Assembly (NCBI RefSeq): GCF_000731675.1
Contig: NZ_JMIT01000001.1
Location: 2,727,714 to 2,791,713 of the forward strand
Length of the DNA stretch: 64,000 bases
Origin: Pseudomonas capeferrum
GTDB lineage: Bacteria; Pseudomonadota; Gammaproteobacteria; Pseudomonadales; Pseudomonadaceae
Reading direction: 5' to 3'
Shown here: positions 29,319 through 39,350 of the stretch, in pieces
Numbering within the stretch: the stretch's first letter is position 1
How the letters are laid out: every line of letters begins with the position of its first letter
Translations under genes and position numbers: made by a program
The notes under the pieces: generated by a model
Told to the model about the DNA's origin: nothing
The model's database searches: none
The model's input: the letters and a program-made list of their open reading frames with translations, nothing else

Positions 29319-29738
29319 TCAGGCCTCCTGGTAATCGTTGTCGAGCAGCGTGCGAAGGCGTTGACGAATGGCGTCGACCTGCCCAGGCGCATACTCGCCC
29401 GCAGGCACCCTGCCCCACACCGGCGCAGGCCAGGCCACATCGCCATGGCGGCGAACGATGACATGCATGTGCAACTGGCTGACCACATTGCCCAGCGTGG
29501 CAACGTTCATCTTGTCAGCCTTGAACTCACCCTTGAGCGCCTGCGCCAGGTCCGTGGTTTCCTTGAACAGCTGGGCCTGGTCTTCCTGACTCAAGTCGAA
29601 CACTTCGCTCACGCCGGCGCGCCTGGGCACCAGGATGAACCAGGGGTAATTGGCATCTTTGCTGAGCAGCAGACGGCACAACGGGAAGTCTCCAAGCACC
29701 AGGCAATCCTGCTGCAAACGCGTATCCATCTCAAACAC
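29319..29738 (-). CDS. HIT-domain protein
   Basis: This 139-residue protein belongs to the histidine-triad nucleotide hydrolase/transferase superfamily. The triad reads QLHMHVIVR, so the first histidine of HxHxH is glutamine, while the nucleophilic middle position is retained. The N-terminal segment [24 protein letters not shown] is typical of the proteobacterial branch. I choose the GTG at 29738 over ATG 29729 because GGAGG lies seven bases before it and the resulting MFEMD N terminus fits pseudomonad homologues as I recall them. Confidence 0.88.
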   Translation of the reverse strand: MFEMDTRLQQDCLVLGDFPLCRLLLSKDANYPWFILVPRRAGVSEVFDLSQEDQAQLFKETTDLAQALKGEFKADKMNVATLGNVVSQLHMHVIVRRHGDVAWPAPVWGRVPAGEYAPGQVDAIRQRLRTLLDNDYQEA

Positions 29739-29880
29739 TGCAAAACCTCCAACAAACAAAAACGGGCCCGCCCTACACGGGGCATCGGGCAAGGATACCT
29801 TGCTTCGCAGGCGCCGGCATGCAAGCGCTGCCCTGCGCTGCACACTTTAAGTTCATCCATGCCCGCCGCCTGCACAACGG

Positions 29881-29986
29881 CGGTAACACAGCGCTACTTT
29901 TCGCACCAAAATGAGGCCGCAAACGAGCACACCACTACGCTTTTACCCACTCGAATGACACTGCATTAACAGTGGCCGGTAACACA
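29881..29986 (+). promoter_or_regulatory. direct repeat CGGTAACACA, two copies 96 bp apart
   Basis: CGGTAACACA occurs at 29881-29890 and again at 29977-29986. The copies lie about 175 and 270 bp upstream of the sigma-54-like -24 element, a position compatible with enhancer-binding-protein sites. Protein identity is unknown. Confidence 0.4.
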
Positions 29987-30159
29987 TTGACTTTTATGAC
30001 AGCTTTTGGGTTTGAAACGCCTAACTTATCTGGCACACCATCAGACAAGCCTCAGCCCGTGTTTCCGGTACTTTCCGACCTTCGGCACCCCCATTTGTGA
30101 AAATTTCATGAACCGGGGTTAATTTTGTGCACGCTTGTTGCATTCCCTCCACACCAAGT

Positions 30160-30175
30160 CGGCACGACATCTGCA
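30160..30175 (+). promoter_or_regulatory. candidate sigma-54 promoter upstream of oprD
   Basis: CGGCACGACATCTGCA matches TGGCACG-N4-TTGCA at 10 of the 12 defined positions, with the essential GG (-24) and GC (-12) separated by the required 10 bp. The start site would be near 30187, over 300 bp ahead of the oprD start codon. Confidence 0.45.
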
Positions 30176-30240
30176 TCAAGGGATGTACGCGACAAATAAC
30201 AACAGCCGCTTTGGATACACCAGGGAGTTTCCCTAGCCGG

Positions 30241-30258
30241 AATCTGTAGTTACAGATT
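30241..30258. promoter_or_regulatory. 18-bp operator-like palindrome
   Basis: AATCTGTA GT TACAGATT is a perfect inverted repeat with 8-bp arms. Its size suits a dimeric regulator binding site. It lies between the sigma-54-like promoter and oprD. Confidence 0.45.
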
Positions 30259-30502
30259 CGTTACGGTGACAGGAACGGCGCTGGCGTTGTACGGCCCGGG
30301 AATCCGGGACGTGATTTGCGACATGGAATTACCTACAAGCGACATGACCATAAAGTTCCCGAAAGGTTCTATATGCCCATATCGCCAACAACAGTCAGCG
30401 TGCTATACATTTCCGCCGACATAACAAGAAAGAGCTGCCCCATATAACTAAAAGACTTGGGCGCAGCGGTACTCTTCCTAAAAACCAAAGGAGCAAATCA
30501 CG

Positions 30503-31786
30503 ATGCGCGTGATGAAGTGGAGCATGATCGCCCTGGCCGTTTCGGCAGGGACCTCGCAATTGGCCTTCGCCTCTGCACAAGACGAGTCCAAGGGTTTCAT
30601 CGAAGACAGCCAGCTGAACGTCAAAACTCGCATGCTGTACTTCAGCCGTGACTTCCGCAACAACCCAGCCGGCACCCAGAGCCGCGTGGAAGAAACCGGC
30701 CTTGGCTTCCTCGGCACTTACGAATCGGGCTTCACCCAGGGCACCGTAGGCTTCGGCGTCGACGCCATCGGCATGCTCGGTCTGAAGCTGGACAGCGGCC
30801 GTGGCCGTGCCGGCACCGGCCTGTTCCCACAAGGCTCCGACGGTCGCTCGCAAGATGATTACTCCGAAGGCGGTGGCGCTGTAAAAATGCGCATCTCCAA
30901 TACCGTGCTGAAGTTCGGCGACCAGTTCACCGCCATGCCTGTATTCGCCACCGACGACAGCCGACTGCTGCCGGAAGTTGCCGAAGGCGGCCTGATCACC
31001 AGCAACGAGATCAGCGGCCTGACCCTGAACGCCGGTCACTTCACCGCGATGAATGCCCAGGCTCAGACCTACCACGACAGCCTGAATCTGAGCGAAGCCA
31101 ACATCTTCGGTGGCACCTACGCCTTTACCGACAGCCTCAGCACCAGCATCTACTACTCGCGCGTCGAAGATCACTTCCGCAAGTGGTACGGCAACGTGAA
31201 CTGGGCGCTGCCGATCAGCGACAAGCAAGGCCTGGTGTTCGACTTCAACATCTATGACACCAAGTCCATCGGCGACAACCGCACTGGCGCGTTCGTCACC
31301 AAGTCCGACGGCAGCAACGAACTCGACAACATCGCAGCCAGCCTGTCCGGCGCCTACAACATCGGCGCCCACACCTTTACCCTGGCCTACCAGAAGGTCA
31401 GCGGTGACGGCGACTACGCCTACGGCGTAGACGGCGGCGGTACCGTGTTCCTGGCCAACTCCATCGCCCGTTCCGACTTCAACGCCGAAGACGAGAAGTC
31501 CTGGCAGGCACGCTACGACCTGAACTTCGCCGAGTTCGGCGTACCAGGCCTGACCTTCATGACCCGTTATGCTCGCGGTAGCGGTGCAACCACCCGCACC
31601 ACCGACAACGGCAAGGAATGGGAACGCGACATCGACGTCAAGTACGTGATGCAGAGCGGCCCAGCGAAGGACCTGAGCTTCCGTGTCCGTCAGGCCACTT
31701 ACCGTTCCAGCGACGGTGTGTACTACGGTTCGAGCTCGATCGACGAACTGCGTCTGATCGTCGAGTACCCGCTGAGCATCCTGTAA
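30503..31786 (+). CDS. oprD: outer membrane porin OprD
   Basis: This 427-residue 18-strand porin imports basic amino acids and small peptides; in P. aeruginosa OprD is also the carbapenem entry route. The signal peptide MRVMKWSMIALAVSAG is nearly identical to that of P. aeruginosa OprD. Family hallmarks are KGFIEDS at the mature N terminus, TYESGFTQGTVGFGVDA, EKSWQARYDLN, PGLTFMTRY and the terminal strand FRLIV-like LRLIVEYPLSIL. It sits directly upstream of proS with the HIT and slyX genes on the other side, as PA0958 does in PAO1, so it is the archetypal OprD orthologue. ATG 30503 has AAAGGAG 8-10 bases upstream. Confidence 0.93.
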   Translation: MRVMKWSMIALAVSAGTSQLAFASAQDESKGFIEDSQLNVKTRMLYFSRDFRNNPAGTQSRVEETGLGFLGTYESGFTQGTVGFGVDAIGMLGLKLDSGRGRAGTGLFPQGSDGRSQDDYSEGGGAVKMRISNTVLKFGDQFTAMPVFATDDSRLLPEVAEGGLITSNEISGLTLNAGHFTAMNAQAQTYHDSLNLSEANIFGGTYAFTDSLSTSIYYSRVEDHFRKWYGNVNWALPISDKQGLVFDFNIYDTKSIGDNRTGAFVTKSDGSNELDNIAASLSGAYNIGAHTFTLAYQKVSGDGDYAYGVDGGGTVFLANSIARSDFNAEDEKSWQARYDLNFAEFGVPGLTFMTRYARGSGATTRTTDNGKEWERDIDVKYVMQSGPAKDLSFRVRQATYRSSDGVYYGSSSIDELRLIVEYPLSIL

Positions 31787-31812
31787 GCCTCGCTTATAGT
31801 GCCCCGCACCTG

Positions 31813-31845
31813 AAAAAGCCCGGCACGATTGCCGGGCTTTTTCTT
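31813..31845 (+). terminator. oprD terminator
   Basis: AAAAAGCCCGGC ACGATT GCCGGGCTTTTTCTT is a symmetric intrinsic terminator 27 bases after the oprD stop. Confidence 0.92.
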
Positions 31846-31946
31846 GGCTGACATTTGCCACGCCCTGGGGCATCCTGTACGCCTTCGTTTCGCCCCCGTA
31901 CAATGCGGGGTCATTTCAACGTCTTAGGCAATCGACACGGCCCACC

Positions 31947-33662
<1,716 letters not shown>

Positions 33663-33682
33663 TAATCAATGCACGAGTGATC

Positions 33683-34636
33683 ATGTCCAAGCGAAGTACC
33701 TTTACCCTGGGGGGCGCCGCACTTAGCGGCGCCCTGCTCATCAGCGGCTGCGCCAACCAGATGTCCCAGCGCAGCGAGCATGAGGAGCGCGTCGAGCGCA
33801 AGTTGCTCGAACACAGTCTGCAGATCGATGTCGGCGAGCCGAAGGTGATGGAGCTGCCGCAACGACGTGTGCGCGTGCATGAGCAGAAGCGCTTCGAAGT
33901 CACCGAATTCGAAGTCACCCGTCGCTACGACCGCTACACGCCCTACCAGCCCTGGCGGGAGGTCTACGAGATCCCGCTGGGCGCGGTGGCTGTGGTGGCC
34001 GGCGTGGGCGCCAACGTGGTCAATGTGTTCGCCTTGGGCAACCTGCCCGAAAGCGTGACCCACGACTGGCTCAGCTATGGCGTGGCGGGGCTCAACCCGT
34101 TCATGAACGTGCAGTCCAACGGTCGCGCCCAGCAGAACCTTGCCGGGATCAGCGAAGTGCAGAAGGACCAGCGCGAAGAATCCACCAGCCTGCCCTGGAG
34201 CGAGCGCCTGGTCGAGGTCAAGGCCGGCAAGATGACCCACGAGCTGACCACCGACAGAAACGGCGTACTGCGCCTGAACCTGCTCGACAGCCCGTTCTCC
34301 GAGCAGAACCTCAACCACATTGGTACCCTGCACTTGCAGGTGGTGGATGAGGACAACGCGGTGCGCGGTGACGCCAGCCTGCTGGTCAGCGCCACCCTGC
34401 GCAACAAGCTGCTCGAAGCCCACGAACTGATCTTCGACGACCTGGAAGACGATGATGTCGGCCAGTGGGTACACCGGGTCAAACGCCTGTCCGAACTGGG
34501 CCTGGAAGAGGAAGCCAGCGAAATGGAGCAGAGCCTGATCGAGCTGACGCGCAACGATCCGGAACTGCAGCAGGAATTTCTGCAGTCGCTGACCAAGGCA
34601 ACCGGGCGATTGGTCGCCGACCCTGGCGTGCAGTGA
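33683..34636 (+). CDS. hypothetical lipoprotein
   Basis: This predicted outer-membrane or periplasmic lipoprotein has 317 residues, with signal MSKRSTFTLGGAALSGALL and lipobox ISGCAN. The mature part contains an arginine/glutamate-rich stretch (about 35-75), a hydrophobic segment EIPLGAVAVVAGVGANVVNVFALG (about 95-118) and a C-terminal helical region rich in acidic residues. I do not recognise a characterised family. It follows proS by 20 bases, so it may be cotranscribed, as in related genomes (PA0957 position). ATG 33683 is preferred to GTG 33677. Confidence 0.8.
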   Translation: MSKRSTFTLGGAALSGALLISGCANQMSQRSEHEERVERKLLEHSLQIDVGEPKVMELPQRRVRVHEQKRFEVTEFEVTRRYDRYTPYQPWREVYEIPLGAVAVVAGVGANVVNVFALGNLPESVTHDWLSYGVAGLNPFMNVQSNGRAQQNLAGISEVQKDQREESTSLPWSERLVEVKAGKMTHELTTDRNGVLRLNLLDSPFSEQNLNHIGTLHLQVVDEDNAVRGDASLLVSATLRNKLLEAHELIFDDLEDDDVGQWVHRVKRLSELGLEEEASEMEQSLIELTRNDPELQQEFLQSLTKATGRLVADPGVQ

Positions 34637-34645
34637 ACTGATTCA

Positions 34646-34672
34646 GGGGCCGCTTTGCGGCCCCTTTCATTT
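34646..34672. terminator. bidirectional terminator, lipoprotein / dinB
   Basis: GGGGCCG CTTTG CGGCCCC followed by TTTCATTT ends the lipoprotein transcript. The dinB stop codon (34667-34669, minus strand) lies inside the T-rich tail. Confidence 0.8.
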
Positions 34673-35731
34673 AGGCGGGAACAATTCCAACTGTTCATGC
34701 GCCCCGCGCAAGTCCTTCAACCTCACCCCTACCCCCAGCAAGCGCACCGGCTTGCCACCCCGGGCAAACGCCTGCCGCAGTAACTGCCGATAACTTTCCA
34801 GGTCCCTGCCAGCCCCTGCCTGTTCCATCGTTGTCTGGCTGAAGTCATGGAACTTGACCTTGACGAAAGGCTTGTCTGGCCGGTAACTGCTGTCCATGCG
34901 GGCAATGCGTTCATTAAGGCTGTCGAGCAACGCAGGAAGACGCTCCAGGCAACTGGCCAGGTCTGGCAGGTCGGTGTCGTAGGTGTTTTCCACACTGACC
35001 GACTGCCTGCGGCTGTCGTTGTGCACGGCGCGGTCATCAATACCCCGCGCCAGCCCCCACAACCGCTCACCAAAGCTGCCGAACTCGCGCACCAGCGCCA
35101 AGCGCGACCAGTCACGCAGGTCCAGGCAGGTATCGATACCCAGCCGCGCCAGTTTGTCCGCCGTGACCTTGCCAACGCCGTGCAACCTGGCCACCGGCAA
35201 GGCCGCGACAAAGGCTTCGACTTCACCCGGGGTTATGACGAACAGCCCGTTGGGCTTGCGCCAGTCACTGGCGATCTTGGCCAGGAACTTGTTGGGTGCA
35301 ACACCCGCCGACACGGTGATATGCAAGGTACGGGCAACGCGCCGGCGGATATCTTCGGCGATACGCGTGGCGCTGCCGGCATGCCACTGGCTATCGCTCA
35401 CATCCAGGTAGGCTTCATCCAGCGACAGTGGCTCGATCAGCTCGGTGTAGTCACGGAAAATGGCGTGAATCTCACGGGATGCCTCGCGATAGGCTTCAAA
35501 GCGAGGCTTGACGATCAACAAGTCAGGGCAAAGCTTGAGCGCATGGCGCGATGACATGGCCGAGCGCACACCATAGGCCCGCGCTTCATAATTACAGGTG
35601 GCGATCACCCCGCGGTGGTCGGCCGACCCGCCTACGGCCATGGGCCGACCGGCCAGGCGCGGGTCATCACGCATTTCGATTGCGGCGTAGAAACAATCGC
35701 AGTCGACATGGATGATCTTGCGCAAGGACAT
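34667..35731 (-). CDS. dinB: DNA polymerase IV (Y family)
   Basis: This 354-residue translesion polymerase has the palm motifs HVDCDCFYAAIEMRDDP (metal-binding D9/D11 region) and LSLDEAYLDVS, a helix-hairpin-helix region (ARLHGVGKVTADKLARLGI) and a little-finger domain. The C-terminal tail ELFPPK resembles the beta-clamp binding motif QLxLF (here EQLELF). No clear LexA box is seen upstream in 35732-35800. Confidence 0.96.
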   Translation of the reverse strand: MSLRKIIHVDCDCFYAAIEMRDDPRLAGRPMAVGGSADHRGVIATCNYEARAYGVRSAMSSRHALKLCPDLLIVKPRFEAYREASREIHAIFRDYTELIEPLSLDEAYLDVSDSQWHAGSATRIAEDIRRRVARTLHITVSAGVAPNKFLAKIASDWRKPNGLFVITPGEVEAFVAALPVARLHGVGKVTADKLARLGIDTCLDLRDWSRLALVREFGSFGERLWGLARGIDDRAVHNDSRRQSVSVENTYDTDLPDLASCLERLPALLDSLNERIARMDSSYRPDKPFVKVKFHDFSQTTMEQAGAGRDLESYRQLLRQAFARGGKPVRLLGVGVRLKDLRGAHEQLELFPPK

Positions 35732-35904
35732 GGATGACCGTCAGTACTGTAGATTCATACAGATAATATCGCATGCCTCCTACGCTGCAACAGATTGCAC
35801 GCCGCTTGCCTCGACAATCGGCCTGAAACCCCCGCCGCGCCTGAGCCGCGTGCTTTGAGCGAGTGCTAAGGGTTTGAACGAAAAAGGTTTTTTAGGAAAA
35901 ACGC

Positions 35905-35932
35905 TTGACATAGTTGCGTAAATCCGTAGAAT
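35905..35932 (+). promoter_or_regulatory. promoter of first initiator tRNA
   Basis: TTGACA (35905-35910), 16-bp spacer, TAGAAT (35927-35932). The tRNA begins 14 bases after the -10 element. Confidence 0.85.
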
Positions 35933-35945
35933 TCGATCTCACAGG

Positions 35946-36022
<77 letters not shown>

Positions 36023-36030
36023 GATTCGAG

Positions 36031-36065
36031 AAAAGGCCACTGTTAACGCAGTGGCCTTTTTCTTT
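36031..36065 (+). terminator. terminator of tRNA-fMet copy 1
   Basis: AAAAGGCCACTG TTAACG CAGTGGCCTTTTTCTTT hairpin. It is nearly identical to the one after copy 2. Confidence 0.92.
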
Positions 36066-36116
36066 GCCCGTAGAAAAGCCATTGGCAAAAACTGGCGAGA
36101 AATCAATTAGTAGCGC

Positions 36117-36144
36117 TTGACACTGATTAGATAAACTGTAGAAT
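36117..36144 (+). promoter_or_regulatory. promoter of second initiator tRNA
   Basis: TTGACA (36117-36122), 16-bp spacer, TAGAAT (36139-36144), followed 12 bases later by the tRNA. Confidence 0.85.
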
Positions 36145-36156
36145 GCGCCCCACAGA

Positions 36157-36233
<77 letters not shown>

Positions 36234-36241
36234 GCTTTAAG

Positions 36242-36275
36242 AAAAGGCCACTGTTAGCGCAGTGGCCTTTTTCTT
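36242..36275 (+). terminator. terminator of tRNA-fMet copy 2
   Basis: AAAAGGCCACTG TTAGCG CAGTGGCCTTTTTCTTT hairpin, one loop base different from the terminator of copy 1. Confidence 0.92.
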
Positions 36276-36327
36276 TGCATCGAAAATGATGCCGAAGAAA
36301 AAAGATCGATAAATCAACAATTAACGC

Positions 36328-36355
36328 TTTACACAGCTTCAACAAGCTGTAGAAT
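36328..36355 (+). promoter_or_regulatory. promoter of third initiator tRNA
   Basis: TTTACA (36328-36333), 16-bp spacer, TAGAAT (36350-36355). The -35 has one mismatch relative to copies 1 and 2. Confidence 0.8.
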
Positions 36356-36367
36356 GCGCACCTCTGA

Positions 36368-36444
<77 letters not shown>

Positions 36445-36457
36445 TATTCGTCAGAAC

Positions 36458-36498
36458 AAACCCCGCCTGTGTAACAGCAGCGCGGGGTTTGTTGTTTT
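36458..36498 (+). terminator. terminator of tRNA-fMet copy 3
   Basis: AAACCCCGC...GCGGGGTTTGTTGTTTT hairpin, unrelated in sequence to the terminators of copies 1 and 2. Confidence 0.88.
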
Positions 36499-36707
36499 AC
36501 GCCCCCTGCATTTCGTCGCCTGGAAATGCCTTGCCATCAGCCTACCCCCCAGGCTTGAGATGTCGCCCTTTGGATGAACTATCTTTAACCCTGCCAGGCA
36601 GCTGAAAGCGCCTGTGCCCGGAGTAACATTGGATACGTTTTCCTAAGGGACTTTCACTTGGCCGCACCTCGCCCTCACCTCGCGCTGCCTGCTCGGGGTA
36701 TTGATTC

Positions 36708-39350
36708 ATGACCTCCCATAACCCCGAACCTCCGGTGCCCCTTGCTTCGGTGCTACCCACGGCCGCGCAGCGCCTGCCCCTGATCGAGCGAATGAGCCGC
36801 TATCGTCAACCCATCGGCCTGGCGGTGACGCTGATACTGTTCGCCATGGCGCTGGTTGCCTGCCGCCACCTGCTGAGCGAGCTGGACATCTACGCCTTGC
36901 ACGATGCCATGCTCAGCGTGCCGACGCAGTCGCTGCTGGGGGCCTTGCTGGCCACGGCTGTCGGGTTTGTGATTCTGCTTGGGTACGAGTGGTCGGCCAG
37001 CCGCTATGCCGGGGTAAAACTGCCAGCAGGCAGTTTGATACTGGGCGGCTTCAGCGCCTTCGCCATTGGTAACGCCATCGGCCTGTCGTTGCTGTCTGGT
37101 GGTTCGGTGCGCTACCGCCTGTATGCCCGCCAAGGCCTGGGGGCTGGCGAAGTCGCGCGGATGACCGTGTTTGCCAGCCTGTCCCTGGGGTGTGCGCTGC
37201 CACCGCTGGCTGCTCTGGCGACCTTGAGCGACCTGCCAGCAGCCTCGTCCGCACTGGGCCTTTCGCCGGGGCTGCTGGCCGGCATCGCCGCAGCCGTGCT
37301 GGTGCTGGCTGCCGTGCTGGTGCTCGGGCTTTACCGCAAGCGCCTGGCCGAACAGCCCTTGGCCGACAACCTACTGGTACAGCTGGGCCGTCGCACCCTG
37401 CGCCTGCCGAGCGCTCGCCTCGCCTCGCTGCAATTGCTGATCACCGCCCTGGATGTGGCCGCCGCCGCCACCGTACTGTATCTCCTGCTGCCAGAAGCCC
37501 CGCCATTTGGCGCTTTCATCCTGGTGTACCTGCTGGCCCTGGCCGCAGGCGTGCTCAGCCATGTGCCAGGGGGCGTCGGGGTGTTCGAGGCGATCTTGCT
37601 GGCAGCCTTTGCCGACCAGTTGGGCGCCGCCCCACTGGCTGCGGCCCTGCTGCTCTATCGCCTGATCTATGTGGTGTTGCCGCTGCTGCTGGCGTGTGTG
37701 CTGCTGCTGGCCAACGAAGCCCGGCGCCTGCTGTTCGCGCAACAGGCCATCAAGGTGGCCTCCGGGCTGGCGGCGCCGGTGCTGTCAATTCTGGTGTTTC
37801 TGTCCGGGGTGGTGCTGCTGTTCTCGGGGGCCACGCCCGAGATCGACACGCGCCTGGAACACATGGGCTTTCTGGTCCCCCACCGCCTGATCGATGCTTC
37901 GCACTTCGGCGCCAGCCTGATCGGCGTGCTGTGCCTGCTGCTGGCCCAAGGCTTGCGCCGGCGCCTGTCCGCAGCCTGGCTGCTGACCACCACCTTGCTG
38001 CTGGTCGGCGCATTGTTGTCATTGCTCAAGGGCTTCGACTGGGAAGAAGCCTGCCTACTGACGTTCACCGCCGCGCTGCTGGCCCTGTTCCGCCGTTCGT
38101 TCTACCGCCCCAGCCGCCTGCTGGAACTGCCCTTCTCTCCGGTGTTTCTGGTGGCCAGCGCGTGCGTGGTCGGGGCCTCGGTATGGCTGCTGCTGTTCGC
38201 CTACCAGGATGTGCCCTACAGCCACCAGCTGTGGTGGCAGTTCACCCTGGACGCCGATGCACCGCGGGGCCTGCGCGCCGCCATGGGCAGCGCCGTGCTG
38301 CTGGTGGCTGTCGCCCTGACCTGGCTGCTGCGCACCGCACCGCCGGTCATCCACCTGCCTGACGACGCAGAACTGCAACGCGCCAACCGCATCCTGCTGG
38401 CATCCGACCAGCCCGATGGCGGCCTGGCCCTGACCGGCGACAAGGCTTTGCTGTTCCACCCGCGCGACAACGCCTTCCTTATGTACGCCCGTCGCGGTCG
38501 CAGCCTGGTGGCCTTGTATGACCCGATCGGCCCGGCCCAGGAGCGCGCTGAGATGATCTGGCAGTTCCGCGACCTGTGCGACCTGCACCACGCCAGGCCG
38601 GTGTTTTATCAGGTCCGCGCGGAAAACCTGCCGTTCTACATGGACATTGGCCTGACCGCGCTCAAACTTGGCGAGGAGGCCCGGGTCGACCTGCGCCGCT
38701 TCGACCTCGAAGCCAAGGGCAAGGAGATGAAAGACCTGCGCTACACCTGGAACCGCGGTGGCCGTGACGGCCTCAGCCTGGAAATCCACGAACCCGGTCA
38801 CGCGCCACTGATAGCGCTCAAGGAAATCTCCGATGCCTGGCTGGGTGGCAAGAACGTGCGCGAGAAAGGCTTCTCGCTCGGGCGCTTCAGCCCCGAGTAC
38901 CTGCAGCACTTTCGCATCGCCCTGATTCGCTTCCAAGGCCGGCCGGTGGCCTTTGCCAACCTGTTGGAAACCCACGGTCGCGAGCTGGCCAGCCTCGACC
39001 TGATGCGGGCCCACCCTGAAGCTCCGAAGCTGACCATGGAGTTCATGATGATAGGGCTCATCCTGCACTACAAAAGCCACGACTATGCCCGCTTCAGCCT
39101 GGGCATGGTCCCGCTGTCCGGGCTGCAGCCACGGCGCGGCGCGCCCTTGACCCAGCGCCTGGGTTCAATGGTGTTCCGCCGTGGCGAACAGCTCTACAAC
39201 TTCCAGGGGCTTCGACGCTTCAAGGACAAATTCCAACCGGACTGGGAACCCCGTTACATGGCCGTGCCTGCGGGGCTCGACCCGCTGGTGGCACTGGCCG
39301 ACACTGCCGCCCTCATCGCTGGCGGCCTGACTGGATTGGTGAAACGCTGA
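36708..39350 (+). CDS. mprF: MprF bifunctional aminoacyl-phosphatidylglycerol synthase/flippase
   Basis: This 880-residue membrane protein transfers an amino acid from tRNA to phosphatidylglycerol and flips the product, lowering membrane negative charge. The N-terminal half (about 35-540) has about 14 membrane helices with the flippase segment GGSVRYRLYARQGLGAGEVA. The C-terminal DUF2156 domain (about 560-860) is the synthase, with YARRGRSLVALYDPIGP and GLQPRRGAPLTQRLGS. The syntenic P. aeruginosa enzyme (PA0920) makes alanyl-PG and is followed by an alanyl-PG hydrolase gene, as here. Amino acid specificity cannot be read directly. Confidence 0.93.
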   Translation: MTSHNPEPPVPLASVLPTAAQRLPLIERMSRYRQPIGLAVTLILFAMALVACRHLLSELDIYALHDAMLSVPTQSLLGALLATAVGFVILLGYEWSASRYAGVKLPAGSLILGGFSAFAIGNAIGLSLLSGGSVRYRLYARQGLGAGEVARMTVFASLSLGCALPPLAALATLSDLPAASSALGLSPGLLAGIAAAVLVLAAVLVLGLYRKRLAEQPLADNLLVQLGRRTLRLPSARLASLQLLITALDVAAAATVLYLLLPEAPPFGAFILVYLLALAAGVLSHVPGGVGVFEAILLAAFADQLGAAPLAAALLLYRLIYVVLPLLLACVLLLANEARRLLFAQQAIKVASGLAAPVLSILVFLSGVVLLFSGATPEIDTRLEHMGFLVPHRLIDASHFGASLIGVLCLLLAQGLRRRLSAAWLLTTTLLLVGALLSLLKGFDWEEACLLTFTAALLALFRRSFYRPSRLLELPFSPVFLVASACVVGASVWLLLFAYQDVPYSHQLWWQFTLDADAPRGLRAAMGSAVLLVAVALTWLLRTAPPVIHLPDDAELQRANRILLASDQPDGGLALTGDKALLFHPRDNAFLMYARRGRSLVALYDPIGPAQERAEMIWQFRDLCDLHHARPVFYQVRAENLPFYMDIGLTALKLGEEARVDLRRFDLEAKGKEMKDLRYTWNRGGRDGLSLEIHEPGHAPLIALKEISDAWLGGKNVREKGFSLGRFSPEYLQHFRIALIRFQGRPVAFANLLETHGRELASLDLMRAHPEAPKLTMEFMMIGLILHYKSHDYARFSLGMVPLSGLQPRRGAPLTQRLGSMVFRRGEQLYNFQGLRRFKDKFQPDWEPRYMAVPAGLDPLVALADTAALIAGGLTGLVKR

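Larger units (their letters stand above)
29739..30502. other. long regulatory region upstream of oprD
   Basis: This 764-bp gene-free region holds several signals. They are an exact 10-bp direct repeat CGGTAACACA at 29881 and 29977, a sigma-54-like promoter at 30160-30175, an 18-bp operator-like palindrome at 30241-30258, a CCCGGGAATCCGGG hairpin near 30296, and an AAnAAnAA motif AACAAGAA at 30423-30430. An additional AATAACAA lies near 30195. If the sigma-54 promoter is used, oprD would have a leader of more than 300 nt, or a separate small RNA could be made. Confidence 0.5.

Noticed and set aside
29881..29986. CbrB binding sites (TGTTAC-N-GTAACA) in the oprD upstream region
   Set aside because: GTAACA half-sites are present but no correctly spaced TGTTAC partner is seen, so I report only a direct repeat.
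30127..30142. GTGCACGCTTGTTGCA as another sigma-54 promoter before oprD
   Set aside because: The -24 element has TG instead of the essential GG, although the -12 half is perfect. The motif at 30160 is preferred.
30183..30236. 17-codon ORF in the oprD leader
   Set aside because: It has no spaced ribosome-binding site (the AAGGG abuts the ATG), so translation is unlikely.
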